From contig NZ_NFJL01000002.1 of assembly GCF_002159835.1 (NCBI RefSeq), positions 124,001 through 188,000 of the forward strand: a stretch of DNA of 64,000 bases. Reading direction: 5' to 3'. The translations under genes and the position numbers were made by a program. Below the pieces are notes generated by a model. The model was not told the DNA's origin. It made no database searches and saw nothing but the letters and a program-made list of their open reading frames with translations. Numbering within the stretch: the stretch's first letter is position 1; each line of letters begins with the position of its first letter. Positions 53,724 to 63,456 of the stretch are shown here, piece by piece. The stretch is from Blautia sp. An249 (GTDB taxonomy: Bacteria; Bacillota; Clostridia; Lachnospirales; Lachnospiraceae).

Positions 53724-55934
53724 ATGTATGCAGACGTGATTATTGATATTTCCCATGAACGTCTGGATCGTACGTTTCAGTATAAGATTCCGGAAGAACT
53801 TCAGGGGAAACTGGCTCCCGGAATGGTGGTATCGGTTCCGTTCGGTCAGGGGAACCGAAGCAGGAAGGCGTATGTGGTAAAGATAACCCAAAACCGGGAA
53901 GTTGCTTCGGAAAAACTGAAAGAGATTTCCCAAATTATCCGCGAAAGGGAAAATGCAGAGGGAAACTTAATCGCTCTGGCTTCCTGGATGAGCCGTACCT
54001 ATGGTTCTACCATGATTCAGGCTCTGAAGACCGTTCTGCCCATCCAGGAAAAAGCAAGGGAAAAAGAAAAAAAGAAACTGCTCCTTAGCCTTTCAAAAGA
54101 AGAAGCCGAAAAAGTTCTGGAAACCTGTAAACGAAAGAACCACAAGGCCAGAGTCCGTCTGCTGGAAGCCCTGATCAAAAACGAAGAGCTGGATTACACA
54201 GAAACCATTAAACAGTTAAAAATTTCTACCTCTGTGATAAAAGGGCTGCAGGAGGCAAATGTTCTGGAAGTCTCCTCCTGCCGGGTTTATCGAAATCCGG
54301 TACAGAAGCGAAAGAGAGAAGAGCCTTTGACGCTGACCCGGGAACAGAAACAGGCGGCTGAGGGCATTTTGCAGGAATGGGACGGTCAGAACCGCCCCTG
54401 TCTGCTTTTCGGAGTGACCGGGAGCGGAAAAACCCAGGTATATATGGAGCTGATTGAAAAGGTGCTGGAAGAAGGCAGGCAGGTAATCGTACTGATACCT
54501 GAGATTGCTTTAACTTATCAGACGGTTCAGAGATTCTGCGGGAGGTTCGGGGAGAAAATCTCTGTGATAAATTCCCGTTTATCTTTATCGGAGCGGTATG
54601 ATCAGTTTCAGAGGGCTCAAAGGGGAGAAATTCAGATTATCATCGGCCCCCGTTCCGCCTTATTTACGCCTTTTCAGAACCTGGGGCTAATCCTGATGGA
54701 TGAAGAACATGAACAGAGCTATAAAAGTGAAAACACCCCCCGGTATCATGCAAGAGAGACGGCCATAAAAAGGGCAGAGCTGGAAGGCGCCCATGTGGTC
54801 CTGGGCTCCGCCACTCCGTCCCTGGAATCCTATTCCAGGGCAAAAGAAGGGATTTACAGACTGTTTAGGCTTTCTTCCCGTTACGGAGAGAGCACTCTTC
54901 CCCAGGTGAAAATTGTGGATATGAGGCAGGAACTGAAAGAGGGAAACCGTTCCATATTAAGCAGAAGGCTTAAGGAAGCCATGGGCGGCTGTCTGGAAAG
55001 AAAAGAACAAATCATGCTGTTTCTGAACCGGAGAGGTTACGCGGGTTTCCTTTCCTGCCGCATGTGCGGGCAGGTGATAAAATGTCCCCATTGCGACGTC
55101 TCTTTATCCCTTCACAGGAACGGGCGGCTGATCTGTCATTACTGCGGCTATGAGACAGAGGAGCCCCGGCAGTGTCCGTCCTGCGGCTCCCCCTATATCG
55201 GGCGGTTTCAGGCCGGCACCCAGCAGATAGAAGAAGTGGTGAAAAAACAGTTTCCCCAAAGCCGGATTCTGAGAATGGATTTGGATACCACCAGAAAAAA
55301 AGACAGCTATGAAAGAATTCTTTCCCTTTTTTCCAGTGGGGAAGCAGATATTTTAATCGGGACACAGATGATTGTGAAAGGACATGATTTTCCCAATGTG
55401 ACTCTGGTGGGTGTCCTGGCCGCGGATCTGTCCCTTTATGCGGAAGATTACCGGTGTGCTGAGAAAACCTTTCAGCTTCTGACCCAGGCAGTGGGCCGGG
55501 CGGGAAGAAGAGGAAAGCCGGGAGAAGCGGTCATTCAGACCTACCAGCCGGAACATTACAGTATTCAGGCTGCCGTTACCCAGGATTATGAGGCTTTTTT
55601 TCAGGAAGAATACAGTTTCCGACAGCTTATGGGCTATCCGCCGGCAGGCGGGATGCTGGCTGTGCTGGGAAGCTGCAGAGAGGAAAGCCTGCTGGAACAG
55701 GCAATGGAATATATCGGCATATTTTTGTCCCGTCTGCCTCTGAAAAAGGCACAGACATCGATTATCGGCCCGGCAGATCAGACCATTGGAAAAATCAATG
55801 ATCAGTATCGCAAAGTGATTTATATCAAAGACGGAAACAGAGAACGGCTGATCTGGATCAAAGATAAACTGGAACAATACATTGAAATGAACAAAGGATT
55901 TCAGAAGATCTGGATTCAGTTTGATTTCAGCTGA
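53724..55934 (+). CDS. priA: Primosomal protein N' (PriA helicase)
   Basis: PriA restarts collapsed replication forks. The 736 residues show the N-terminal DNA-binding domain (DVIIDISHERLDRTFQY), the helicase Walker A GVTGSGKTQVY, DEEHEQSYK, and zinc-binding cysteines (CRMCGQVIKCPHC and CHYCG...CPSCG, about residues 445-495). It starts 3 bases after murE, within the same operon. Confidence 0.95.
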   Translation: MYADVIIDISHERLDRTFQYKIPEELQGKLAPGMVVSVPFGQGNRSRKAYVVKITQNREVASEKLKEISQIIRERENAEGNLIALASWMSRTYGSTMIQALKTVLPIQEKAREKEKKKLLLSLSKEEAEKVLETCKRKNHKARVRLLEALIKNEELDYTETIKQLKISTSVIKGLQEANVLEVSSCRVYRNPVQKRKREEPLTLTREQKQAAEGILQEWDGQNRPCLLFGVTGSGKTQVYMELIEKVLEEGRQVIVLIPEIALTYQTVQRFCGRFGEKISVINSRLSLSERYDQFQRAQRGEIQIIIGPRSALFTPFQNLGLILMDEEHEQSYKSENTPRYHARETAIKRAELEGAHVVLGSATPSLESYSRAKEGIYRLFRLSSRYGESTLPQVKIVDMRQELKEGNRSILSRRLKEAMGGCLERKEQIMLFLNRRGYAGFLSCRMCGQVIKCPHCDVSLSLHRNGRLICHYCGYETEEPRQCPSCGSPYIGRFQAGTQQIEEVVKKQFPQSRILRMDLDTTRKKDSYERILSLFSSGEADILIGTQMIVKGHDFPNVTLVGVLAADLSLYAEDYRCAEKTFQLLTQAVGRAGRRGKPGEAVIQTYQPEHYSIQAAVTQDYEAFFQEEYSFRQLMGYPPAGGMLAVLGSCREESLLEQAMEYIGIFLSRLPLKKAQTSIIGPADQTIGKINDQYRKVIYIKDGNRERLIWIKDKLEQYIEMNKGFQKIWIQFDFS

Positions 55935-55991
55935 TAAATGATGTATAACAAATAGAAAAGCAGAAAAAATAAGCAGAAAAGAGGATTTACT

Positions 55992-56468
55992 ATGGCATTA
56001 AGAAAGATTCGGGAAGCAGGAGACCCGGTACTGGAGAAAAAGTGCAGACCGGTAGAAGAGATGACGCCGCGGATCCGGGAACTGATCGGCGATATGCTGG
56101 ATACCATGTATGAGGCAATGGGAGTGGGACTTGCAGCGCCCCAGGTAGGCATATTAAAAAGAATTGTAGTCATTGATATAGGGGAAGGCCCCCTTGTAAT
56201 GATTAATCCGCAGATTGTAAAAACAGAAGGAGAGCAGACCGGAGACGAGGGCTGTTTAAGTATTCCGGGAATGGCAGGACAGGTTACCCGTCCCAATTAT
56301 GTGAAAGCAGTCTATCTGACAGAAGAGATGGAAGAAGCGGAAATAGAGGGAACGGAACTGCTGGCCAGAGCCATCTGTCATGAATGCGATCATCTGGATG
56401 GAATTATGTATACCCAGCATGTAGAGGGAGAGCTTCACAGAGTAGAATATGAAGAGGAAGAAGAATAG
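55992..56468 (+). CDS. def: Peptide deformylase
   Basis: The 158-residue metalloenzyme removes the formyl group from nascent proteins. All three motifs are present: GVGLAAPQVG, EGCLSIPG and HECDHLDG. It is followed after 11 bases by fmt, the reverse partner that adds the formyl group to initiator tRNA. Confidence 0.96.
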   Translation: MALRKIREAGDPVLEKKCRPVEEMTPRIRELIGDMLDTMYEAMGVGLAAPQVGILKRIVVIDIGEGPLVMINPQIVKTEGEQTGDEGCLSIPGMAGQVTRPNYVKAVYLTEEMEEAEIEGTELLARAICHECDHLDGIMYTQHVEGELHRVEYEEEEE

Positions 56469-56479
56469 GAGGAAACCAG

Positions 56480-57427
56480 ATGAAACTTGTTTTTATGGGA
56501 ACCCCTGATTTTTCGGTGAAGGCATTAAGAGCCCTGTATGACGCAGGACATGAGATTCTGGCAGTCTACACCCAGCCGGACAAGCCCAAAGGCAGGGGCA
56601 AGAGTCTGCAGTATCCGCCGGTAAAAGAAGAGGCGCTCAGACTGGGATTAGAGGTATACCAGCCTCCGAAAGTGAAAGATCCGCAAGTGATACAGAGGTT
56701 AAGAGAACTGGCGCCTCAGGCCATTGTAGTGGCGGCCTTCGGACAGATCATACCCAGAGAGATTCTGGAGCTTCCCCCTTATGGATGTCTGAATATCCAC
56801 GCCTCCCTTTTGCCGAAATACCGGGGAGCTGCTCCTATTCAATGGGCAGTCATAGACGGAGAAAAAGAATCCGGAGTCACAATTATGAAAATGAATGAGG
56901 GTCTGGATACAGGAGATATGATAACGAAAAAAGTGGTTCCCCTTGAGAAAGAGGAGACCGGAGGAAGTCTGTTTGAGAAATTAAGCGAAGCCGGAGCCGG
57001 ACTTTTAACAGAAACTCTGAAATCCCTGGAGGCAGGGGAAGCCGTTTATGAAAAACAGCCGAAGGAGAGCCCTACTCCTTATGCGAAGATGATTTCCAAG
57101 GAAATGGGACGCATTGACTGGAGCCGGGATGCGAAAGAGATTGAGCGTCTGGTCAGGGGGATGAACCCATGGCCCAGCGCATATACTTATTATAAAGGCA
57201 AGACGGTGAAAATCTGGAAAAGCCGGACAGAATCAGAAGAAACAGTGCAGGAAAAGCCGGGCACCATTATCCGGACCGATAAAGAGGGAATCTATACCGC
57301 CTGCGGCAAAGGGATTCTCTGCATCCAGATCCTGCAGCTTGAGGGAAAGAAACGAATGGAAACAAGCGCTTTTTTAAGGGGACATGCAATAGAAAACGGG
57401 GAGAGCTTTTCATCTGTCAGAGAGTAA
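56480..57427 (+). CDS. fmt: Methionyl-tRNA formyltransferase
   Basis: The 315-residue protein has MGTPDFSVKAL at the start, the catalytic LNIHASLLPKYRGAAPI and GVTIMKMNEGLDTGD, and a C-terminal OB-like domain (about 205-315). AGGAGG-type spacing after def supports the ATG at 56480. Confidence 0.96.
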   Translation: MKLVFMGTPDFSVKALRALYDAGHEILAVYTQPDKPKGRGKSLQYPPVKEEALRLGLEVYQPPKVKDPQVIQRLRELAPQAIVVAAFGQIIPREILELPPYGCLNIHASLLPKYRGAAPIQWAVIDGEKESGVTIMKMNEGLDTGDMITKKVVPLEKEETGGSLFEKLSEAGAGLLTETLKSLEAGEAVYEKQPKESPTPYAKMISKEMGRIDWSRDAKEIERLVRGMNPWPSAYTYYKGKTVKIWKSRTESEETVQEKPGTIIRTDKEGIYTACGKGILCIQILQLEGKKRMETSAFLRGHAIENGESFSSVRE

Positions 57428-57468
57428 TATAAAACCAAAACAGTGAAGTAAGAAGAAGGGAGTATACC

Positions 57469-58176
57469 ATGTACGGATATGGATTAGGTTATTATGGACT
57501 GGACTGGACCGTCTTACTGTTATTTGCCGGAATGATTCTGTCACTGGCAGTATCTGCACGGATGAAGAGTACCTTTGCGAAATACAGCCGGATTCCCAGC
57601 GCCAGTCAGATGACGGGAGCCCAGACAGCCCAGAGGATTTTAAATGCGGCGGGAATTTATGATGTAACCATTGTTCCCATACGGGGGCAGCTGACGGATC
57701 ACTACGATCCCGGAAAGAAGCAGCTTGCCCTGTCGGAGCCGGTTTATGCAAGCCGTTCTCTGGCTGCCATTGGTGTGGCTGCCCACGAATGCGGACACGC
57801 CATTCAGCATGCCAGAGAATATGCGCCTCTGAATATCAGGAGCGCGCTGGTTCCGGTGGCGAATCTGGGTTCGTCCCTTTCCTGGCCCATTTTTCTGGCA
57901 GGATTTATATTTTCTATTCGTCCTCTTTTAACTCTGGGAATCCTTTTATTTACCGCGGCGGTTTTATTTCAGCTTGTAACTCTTCCCGTGGAGTTTAACG
58001 CATCTTCCCGGGCTTTGCAGATGCTGGAAAGTACAGGGATCATGGGAAGTACGGAAGCAGGAGGAGCCAGAAAAGTTCTGAGTGCGGCTGCCATGACTTA
58101 TGTAGCGGCGCTGGCGGCTTCCATTTTACAGCTGCTGCGTCTTTTGATACTTGCAGGAGGACGGGATCGTGATTAA
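57469..58176 (+). CDS. Membrane zinc metallopeptidase (YugP family)
   Basis: The 235-residue protein has an N-terminal membrane helix, the zinc motif HECGHAIQH (about residues 106-114) and three or four helices in the C-terminal half. The substrate is unknown. AAGAAGGGAG precedes the ATG. The stop overlaps rsmB by 8 bases. Confidence 0.85.
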   Translation: MYGYGLGYYGLDWTVLLLFAGMILSLAVSARMKSTFAKYSRIPSASQMTGAQTAQRILNAAGIYDVTIVPIRGQLTDHYDPGKKQLALSEPVYASRSLAAIGVAAHECGHAIQHAREYAPLNIRSALVPVANLGSSLSWPIFLAGFIFSIRPLLTLGILLFTAAVLFQLVTLPVEFNASSRALQMLESTGIMGSTEAGGARKVLSAAAMTYVAALAASILQLLRLLILAGGRDRD

Positions 58177-59533
58177 AGGTGTTAATACGAGAGAACTGAT
58201 TTTAGGTGTTTTGCTGGAGGTCAACGAGGAAGGAAAGCCCAGCCATCTGGTGCTGAAAAATGTTCTGACCAAGTACCAGTTTCTGCCCAAACAGGACAGG
58301 GCTTTTATTACCAGAGTCTGTGAGGGGACGTTGGAATACCGGATTCAGATTGACTATATTATTGACTTTTTCTCCAAAGTAAAGGTGGAGAAGATGAAAC
58401 CGGTTATCCGGGAAATTTTAAGAAGCGGTGTTTACCAGCTGGGATATATGGACAGTGTGCCCGACAGCGCAGTCTGCAACGAAGCAGTAAAACTGGCTCA
58501 AAAGAAAGGATTTTACAACCTGAAGCCATTTGTAAACGGGGTACTCAGAACCATTGCCAGAGAACTGGACTCGGTAACCTATCCGTCCAGGGAGGAAGAT
58601 CCCATCGGATATCTGTCTGTGGAATATTCTATGCCTCCTGTTCTGGCAGAACGCTGGGTAAAAGAATACGGGGAACTGACCACAGAGAAAATGCTGGTGG
58701 ATTTCCTGCAGGAAAAACCGGTGACCATTCGCTGCCGGGACTATCTGACATCCAAGAAAATTTCAAGGGAAGAGACGGTGGAAAGCCTGAAAAATCAGGG
58801 GATAAAAATTATGCCGGCTCCTTATCTTGATTATGCGTATTATATTTCGGGATTTGATCATATCTATACCCTGGACGCCTTCCGGGAAGGAAGAATTCAG
58901 GTGCAGGACGTCAGTTCCATGCTGGTGGCGGAGGCTGCAAATCCTCAGAAAGGAGATTACGTTATTGATCTGTGCGCGTCTCCGGGAGGAAAGAGCTTTC
59001 ATGTAGCAGATAAAATGGAAGGCTATGGAATGGTGGACGCCAGAGATGTGACGCCTTTTAAGGCGGATTTGATTTTAGAGAATATGCAGCGGCTGAAAAC
59101 CATTAATGTAAAAGCCAGTGTGAAAGACGCTACCATTCTGGATGCGGAGTCGGAATGTACGGCTGATATTGTCCTTGCCGATGTGCCCTGTTCCGGATAT
59201 GGGGTAATCGGAAAGAAACCGGACATCAAGTATCATATGACCCCTCAGAAACAGAAAGAACTGGTGATTTTACAGAGAACGATTCTGGACAGAGCCGCTC
59301 AGTATGTAAAAAGTAAGGGTGTGCTTATTTACAGCACCTGCACCATTGCGAAAGAGGAGAACCAGGAAAATGTTAAGTGGTTCCAGGAAAATTATCCGTT
59401 TCAGTTAGAAAGCCTGGCGCCCTATCTTCCGGAAGAATTAAAGGGAGAAATTGCAGAAGAAGGATACCTGCAGCTTCTGCCCGGAGTACATAAAACCGAT
59501 GGATTTTTCCTGGCCAGATTTCGCAGAAAGTAG
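58169..59533 (+). CDS. rsmB: 16S rRNA (cytosine-967-C5)-methyltransferase RsmB
   Basis: A GTG at 58169 is chosen because AGGAGG lies 8 bases upstream; an in-frame TTG at 58151 lies before that site. The 454 residues show an N-terminal NusB-like helical domain (about 1-140) and a SAM methyltransferase domain with DLCASPGGKS, the catalytic DVPCSGYGVI and the second cysteine in STCTI. Confidence 0.93.
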   Translation: MIKGVNTRELILGVLLEVNEEGKPSHLVLKNVLTKYQFLPKQDRAFITRVCEGTLEYRIQIDYIIDFFSKVKVEKMKPVIREILRSGVYQLGYMDSVPDSAVCNEAVKLAQKKGFYNLKPFVNGVLRTIARELDSVTYPSREEDPIGYLSVEYSMPPVLAERWVKEYGELTTEKMLVDFLQEKPVTIRCRDYLTSKKISREETVESLKNQGIKIMPAPYLDYAYYISGFDHIYTLDAFREGRIQVQDVSSMLVAEAANPQKGDYVIDLCASPGGKSFHVADKMEGYGMVDARDVTPFKADLILENMQRLKTINVKASVKDATILDAESECTADIVLADVPCSGYGVIGKKPDIKYHMTPQKQKELVILQRTILDRAAQYVKSKGVLIYSTCTIAKEENQENVKWFQENYPFQLESLAPYLPEELKGEIAEEGYLQLLPGVHKTDGFFLARFRRK

Positions 59534-59536
59534 GAA

Positions 59537-60607
59537 ATGATGAATACTAGAGACATTAAGTCCATGGAAATAGAAGAACTGAAAGAGCTGATGGCAGACC
59601 TGGGAGAGAAGCCCTTTCGGGCCGCCCAGATCTATGAATGGCTCCATAAAAGGCTGGCAGAAGATTATGAGGAGATGACTAATTTATCTAAGAGTCTCAG
59701 GCAGAAATTAAAAGAAAACTATCCCATAGTGAGCCTGAAGCCCCTGGAAATACAGACCTCTAAAATAGACGGAACCCAGAAATATCTGTTCTGTCTTCCT
59801 GACGGAAATGTGATTGAAAGCGTTCTTATGAAATATGAACACGGCAATTCCGTCTGTATATCTTCTCAGGCAGGCTGCCGGATGGGCTGCCGTTTCTGCG
59901 CTTCAACGATCGGGGGGCTTACCAGAAGCCTTCTTCCGTCGGAAATGCTGGACCAGGTTTACAGTATACAGAATCTAAGTAAAGAGAGAGTTTCCAACGT
60001 GGTGGTTATGGGAACCGGAGAACCTCTGGATAATTATGAAAATCTTCTGCGTTTTATCCAAATCCTGACGGGGGAGGGCGGTTTACATATCAGCCAGAGA
60101 AACGTAACCGTGTCCACCTGCGGCCTGGTTCCCGAAATCAGAAAACTGGCCCGGGAGAAGCTGCAGATCACTCTGGCAATTTCCCTGCATGCGCCCAATG
60201 ATGAAAAGCGAAGGGAACTGATGCCCATTGCCAGAAAATACCAGATGGAAGAACTGCTGGACGCCTGCAGAGAATATTTACAGATTACCCACAGAAGAAT
60301 TACCTTTGAATACAGCCTGGTAAAAGGAGTCAACGACTCCCCGGAGGATGCGAAAGAGCTGGCCGGGCAGATAAAGGGAATGAATTGTCATGTGAATTTG
60401 ATCCCGGTAAATCCCATAAAAGAGCGTTCTTTTGTGAAATCTGCAAAAGAAGCGGTAGAGAAATTTAAAATAAAACTTGAAAAATACGGAATAAATGTTA
60501 CTATTAGAAGGGAAATGGGCAGTGATATAGACGGTGCCTGCGGACAGCTTAGAAAACGGTTTATAGAGAAAGAGAGAAGTGAGAATGAAGGTATATTCGG
60601 TTACTGA
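59537..60607 (+). CDS. rlmN: Dual-specificity RNA methyltransferase RlmN
   Basis: RlmN is a radical SAM enzyme that methylates A2503 of 23S rRNA and A37 of some tRNAs. The cluster motif is Cys114, Cys118, Cys121 (CRMGCRFC); MGTGEPLDNY and the C-terminal GSDIDGACGQL with a conserved cysteine follow. The length of 356 residues is typical. The end overlaps stp by 23 bases. Confidence 0.96.
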   Translation: MMNTRDIKSMEIEELKELMADLGEKPFRAAQIYEWLHKRLAEDYEEMTNLSKSLRQKLKENYPIVSLKPLEIQTSKIDGTQKYLFCLPDGNVIESVLMKYEHGNSVCISSQAGCRMGCRFCASTIGGLTRSLLPSEMLDQVYSIQNLSKERVSNVVVMGTGEPLDNYENLLRFIQILTGEGGLHISQRNVTVSTCGLVPEIRKLAREKLQITLAISLHAPNDEKRRELMPIARKYQMEELLDACREYLQITHRRITFEYSLVKGVNDSPEDAKELAGQIKGMNCHVNLIPVNPIKERSFVKSAKEAVEKFKIKLEKYGINVTIRREMGSDIDGACGQLRKRFIEKERSENEGIFGY

Positions 60608-61334
60608 CATCGGACAGAGGCGTACAGTCAATCAGGACTACATCTATGCGTCCGAACAGCCGGTGGGAAATCTGCCGAATTTATTTGTTGTCGCAGACGG
60701 AATGGGAGGCCATAATGCGGGAGACTTTGCATCCTCATATGCAGTATCGGTCTTAGTGGATGATATTTGCCAGGATGCAGATTATAACCCTATTAAGGTC
60801 ATTCGTCATGCCATAGAAGATGCCAACGAAAAGCTGCTGGAGCAGGCAGCAATGGATGAACGGCGCAGCGGAATGGGAACTACAATCGTTGCCTCAACCA
60901 TTGTGGGACATTATGCCTACGTTGCCAATGTGGGAGACAGCCGGTTATATGTGGCAGATAAAGATGGAATTCGACAGATAACAAAGGACCACTCATTGGT
61001 AGAAGAGATGGTCCGGATGGGAGAGCTGAGAAGAGAGGAAGCCCGGAATCATCCGGATAAAAACATCATTACCAGGGCATTAGGAGCAAAAATGACAGTA
61101 AACATCGACTTTTTTGATTTGAAACTAGAGCCCGGAAATATAATACTGATGTGCTCAGACGGACTGAGTAATATGGTGACAGATAAAGAAATGGAAGAAA
61201 TTCTGTCGGGCACGAAAGAAGGGCTCTCGCAAAAGGGAGAAGCTCTGGTAAATCTGGCAAATAAAAATGGCGGAAAAGACAATATTGCAGTCGTCTTGGT
61301 TGAGCCATTTACGAATGAGGTGGAAGTATGTTAA
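60585..61334 (+). CDS. stp: PP2C-family serine/threonine phosphatase
   Basis: The ATG at 60585 is preferred over a GTG at 60579, with GAGAGAAG upstream. The 249-residue PP2C phosphatase has the metal-binding VADGMGGHNAGD, GTTIVAS, NVGDSRLY, and MCSDGLSN/GGKDNIAVVLV. It reverses phosphorylation by the PASTA kinase encoded next (7-base overlap). Confidence 0.94.
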   Translation: MKVYSVTDIGQRRTVNQDYIYASEQPVGNLPNLFVVADGMGGHNAGDFASSYAVSVLVDDICQDADYNPIKVIRHAIEDANEKLLEQAAMDERRSGMGTTIVASTIVGHYAYVANVGDSRLYVADKDGIRQITKDHSLVEEMVRMGELRREEARNHPDKNIITRALGAKMTVNIDFFDLKLEPGNIILMCSDGLSNMVTDKEMEEILSGTKEGLSQKGEALVNLANKNGGKDNIAVVLVEPFTNEVEVC

Positions 61335-63451
61335 AGACGGGTATGATAATTGGAGAACGATATGAAGTAGTGGGAAGGATAGGAACCGGCGGGATGGCCG
61401 ACGTTTATAAGGCCAAAGACCATAAACTGAACCGGTTCGTGGCAGTAAAGGTTTTAAAAGCCGAATTTCGGGAAGACACAACCTTTATTAACAAATTCAG
61501 AACAGAAGCCCAGTCTGCGGCAGGGCTGACCCATCCCAACATCGTCAATGTGTTTGACGTTGGAGACGATGAGGGAATTTACTACATCGTTATGGAATTA
61601 ATCGAAGGGATTACTCTGAAAGAGTATATCTCCAAAAAAGGAAAACTTTCCGTAAAAGAGGCTACCAGTATTGCCATTCAGGTATCCATGGGACTGGAAG
61701 AAGCCCATAAACACGGAATTGTGCACCGGGATGTAAAACCCCAGAATATTATTATTTCAACAGATGGAAAAGTAAAGGTGGCTGATTTCGGAATCGCGAG
61801 GGCGACATCCTCCAATACCATCAGTTCCAACGCCATGGGTTCGGTGCATTACAGCTCCCCGGAACAGGTCCGGGGCGGATACAGCAATGAAAAGAGTGAT
61901 ATTTATTCCCTGGGAATTACCCTGTATGAAATGGTGACAGGCAGAGTTCCTTTTGAAGGGGATACCACGGTATCTATTGCCATTAAACATTTGCAGGAAG
62001 AAATGGTGCCGCCCTCTGAGTATGCGCCGGAACTTCCGTTTAGTCTGGAACAGATTATATTTAAATGTACACAGAAAAGCATTGACCGCAGATATGCCAA
62101 TATGGAAGAAGTGATTGCAGACTTAAAGCATTCACTGATTGATCCGGACGGAGATTTTGTAACTCTGGCTCCTCTGACCAATGAGGGGAAAACCCAGGTG
62201 CTTTCCGATGCGGATCTGGGAGAGATTAAACAGTCCATCGCCCAGGGAAGACCGGCGGCGGAAAGCTACAGCCGGGTTCAGAAGGCGGAGGAAGAGGACG
62301 AAGAGCTTTACGATGAGGACTATGACGACGAGGATGAGGAGGATTCCAAAAGAGGAATCAACCGGAGCCTGGAAAAAGCCATGACCATCGGCGCGTTGAT
62401 CATCGGAGCTGTTATTTTAATTGTCCTGATTGTTTTAATCGGACGGGCTGCAGGTATCATTAATATCGGCGGCGGCGAAAGCAGTACACAGCAGGAAGAG
62501 GAAACCAATACGGATTCGGATATGGTAGAAGTTCCGGATCTGGTAGGAAAGACGGAAGACGAGGCAACAGAAATCGTAAGAGAACTGGGAATCGGTCTGA
62601 AATATTCCGGGGAAGAAGAATCGGAACAGCCCCAGGGCACTATTTCTTCTCAGGAGATTGAACCGGGTACTCAGGTGGAATTATATACCACCATTAATTA
62701 TAAACTGAGTAAAGGAACGCAGCAGTTAAGTATTCCTGATGTGGTAGGAAGAACGGAATCCGATGCCCATCAGATTCTGGTAGACATGGGATTTAATGTT
62801 ACCACTTCCAAGGAATACAGTTATGAAGTTGAGGCAGGATCTGTTATTTCCACAAGTCCGGAGGCCGGAACCCAGGCGAAATCAGGCGATACCGTGAATC
62901 TGGTAATCAGCCGGGGAGAGGATCAGGGAGACAGCGTAGAAGTACCGGATGTGATTGGAATGACAGAAGAGGAGGCCAGAAGAGAACTGGCGAAATTCAG
63001 CAATGTGGTGACAGAGTATCAGCCAAATGCGGAAGCGGCAGAAGGAGAAGTTTATGCACAGAGTCTGGAAGCATACTCCTGGACCTCTCCGGATACTACC
63101 ATTACTATTACAGTGAATAAAACAGCAGAAGTCAGTGCAACACCCGCACCGACCGACACTGCCGTACAGACTCCGGTGACGGATACTTCCGGAACCTGGA
63201 AATGTACACAGAAACTGGATACGCCTACAGGATACCAGGGAGGAGCCGTACGGCTGGAACTGGTACAGACAGTAAACGGAGCCTCTATGGCTACCACCGT
63301 TGTTGACGGAAAAGCCATTGAATTCCCGTATCAGTTAGACATTGTGGGCTCTCCCGGAGTGACAGAAGGAACTCTGTATTTATCCGAAATGGTAGGAGAC
63401 AGTTACGTGGAGCTTGGACATTATCCGATTACTTTTGAAAAGGTCGAATAG
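61328..63451 (+). CDS. pknB: PASTA-domain serine/threonine protein kinase
   Basis: The 707-residue Hanks-type kinase has a cytoplasmic catalytic domain (about 1-270; GTGGMADVYKA, lysine in VAVKVL, HRD at 133-135, ADFGIA), an acidic linker (about 320-345), one membrane helix (about 354-376), three PASTA domains (about 398-605, each starting with VPDLVG-like VPDxxG) that bind peptidoglycan fragments, and an unusual C-terminal extracellular domain (about 615-707). It regulates cell-wall growth; the phosphatase is encoded just upstream. Confidence 0.94.
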   Translation: MLKTGMIIGERYEVVGRIGTGGMADVYKAKDHKLNRFVAVKVLKAEFREDTTFINKFRTEAQSAAGLTHPNIVNVFDVGDDEGIYYIVMELIEGITLKEYISKKGKLSVKEATSIAIQVSMGLEEAHKHGIVHRDVKPQNIIISTDGKVKVADFGIARATSSNTISSNAMGSVHYSSPEQVRGGYSNEKSDIYSLGITLYEMVTGRVPFEGDTTVSIAIKHLQEEMVPPSEYAPELPFSLEQIIFKCTQKSIDRRYANMEEVIADLKHSLIDPDGDFVTLAPLTNEGKTQVLSDADLGEIKQSIAQGRPAAESYSRVQKAEEEDEELYDEDYDDEDEEDSKRGINRSLEKAMTIGALIIGAVILIVLIVLIGRAAGIINIGGGESSTQQEEETNTDSDMVEVPDLVGKTEDEATEIVRELGIGLKYSGEEESEQPQGTISSQEIEPGTQVELYTTINYKLSKGTQQLSIPDVVGRTESDAHQILVDMGFNVTTSKEYSYEVEAGSVISTSPEAGTQAKSGDTVNLVISRGEDQGDSVEVPDVIGMTEEEARRELAKFSNVVTEYQPNAEAAEGEVYAQSLEAYSWTSPDTTITITVNKTAEVSATPAPTDTAVQTPVTDTSGTWKCTQKLDTPTGYQGGAVRLELVQTVNGASMATTVVDGKAIEFPYQLDIVGSPGVTEGTLYLSEMVGDSYVELGHYPITFEKVE

Positions 63452-63456
63452 GGTCT

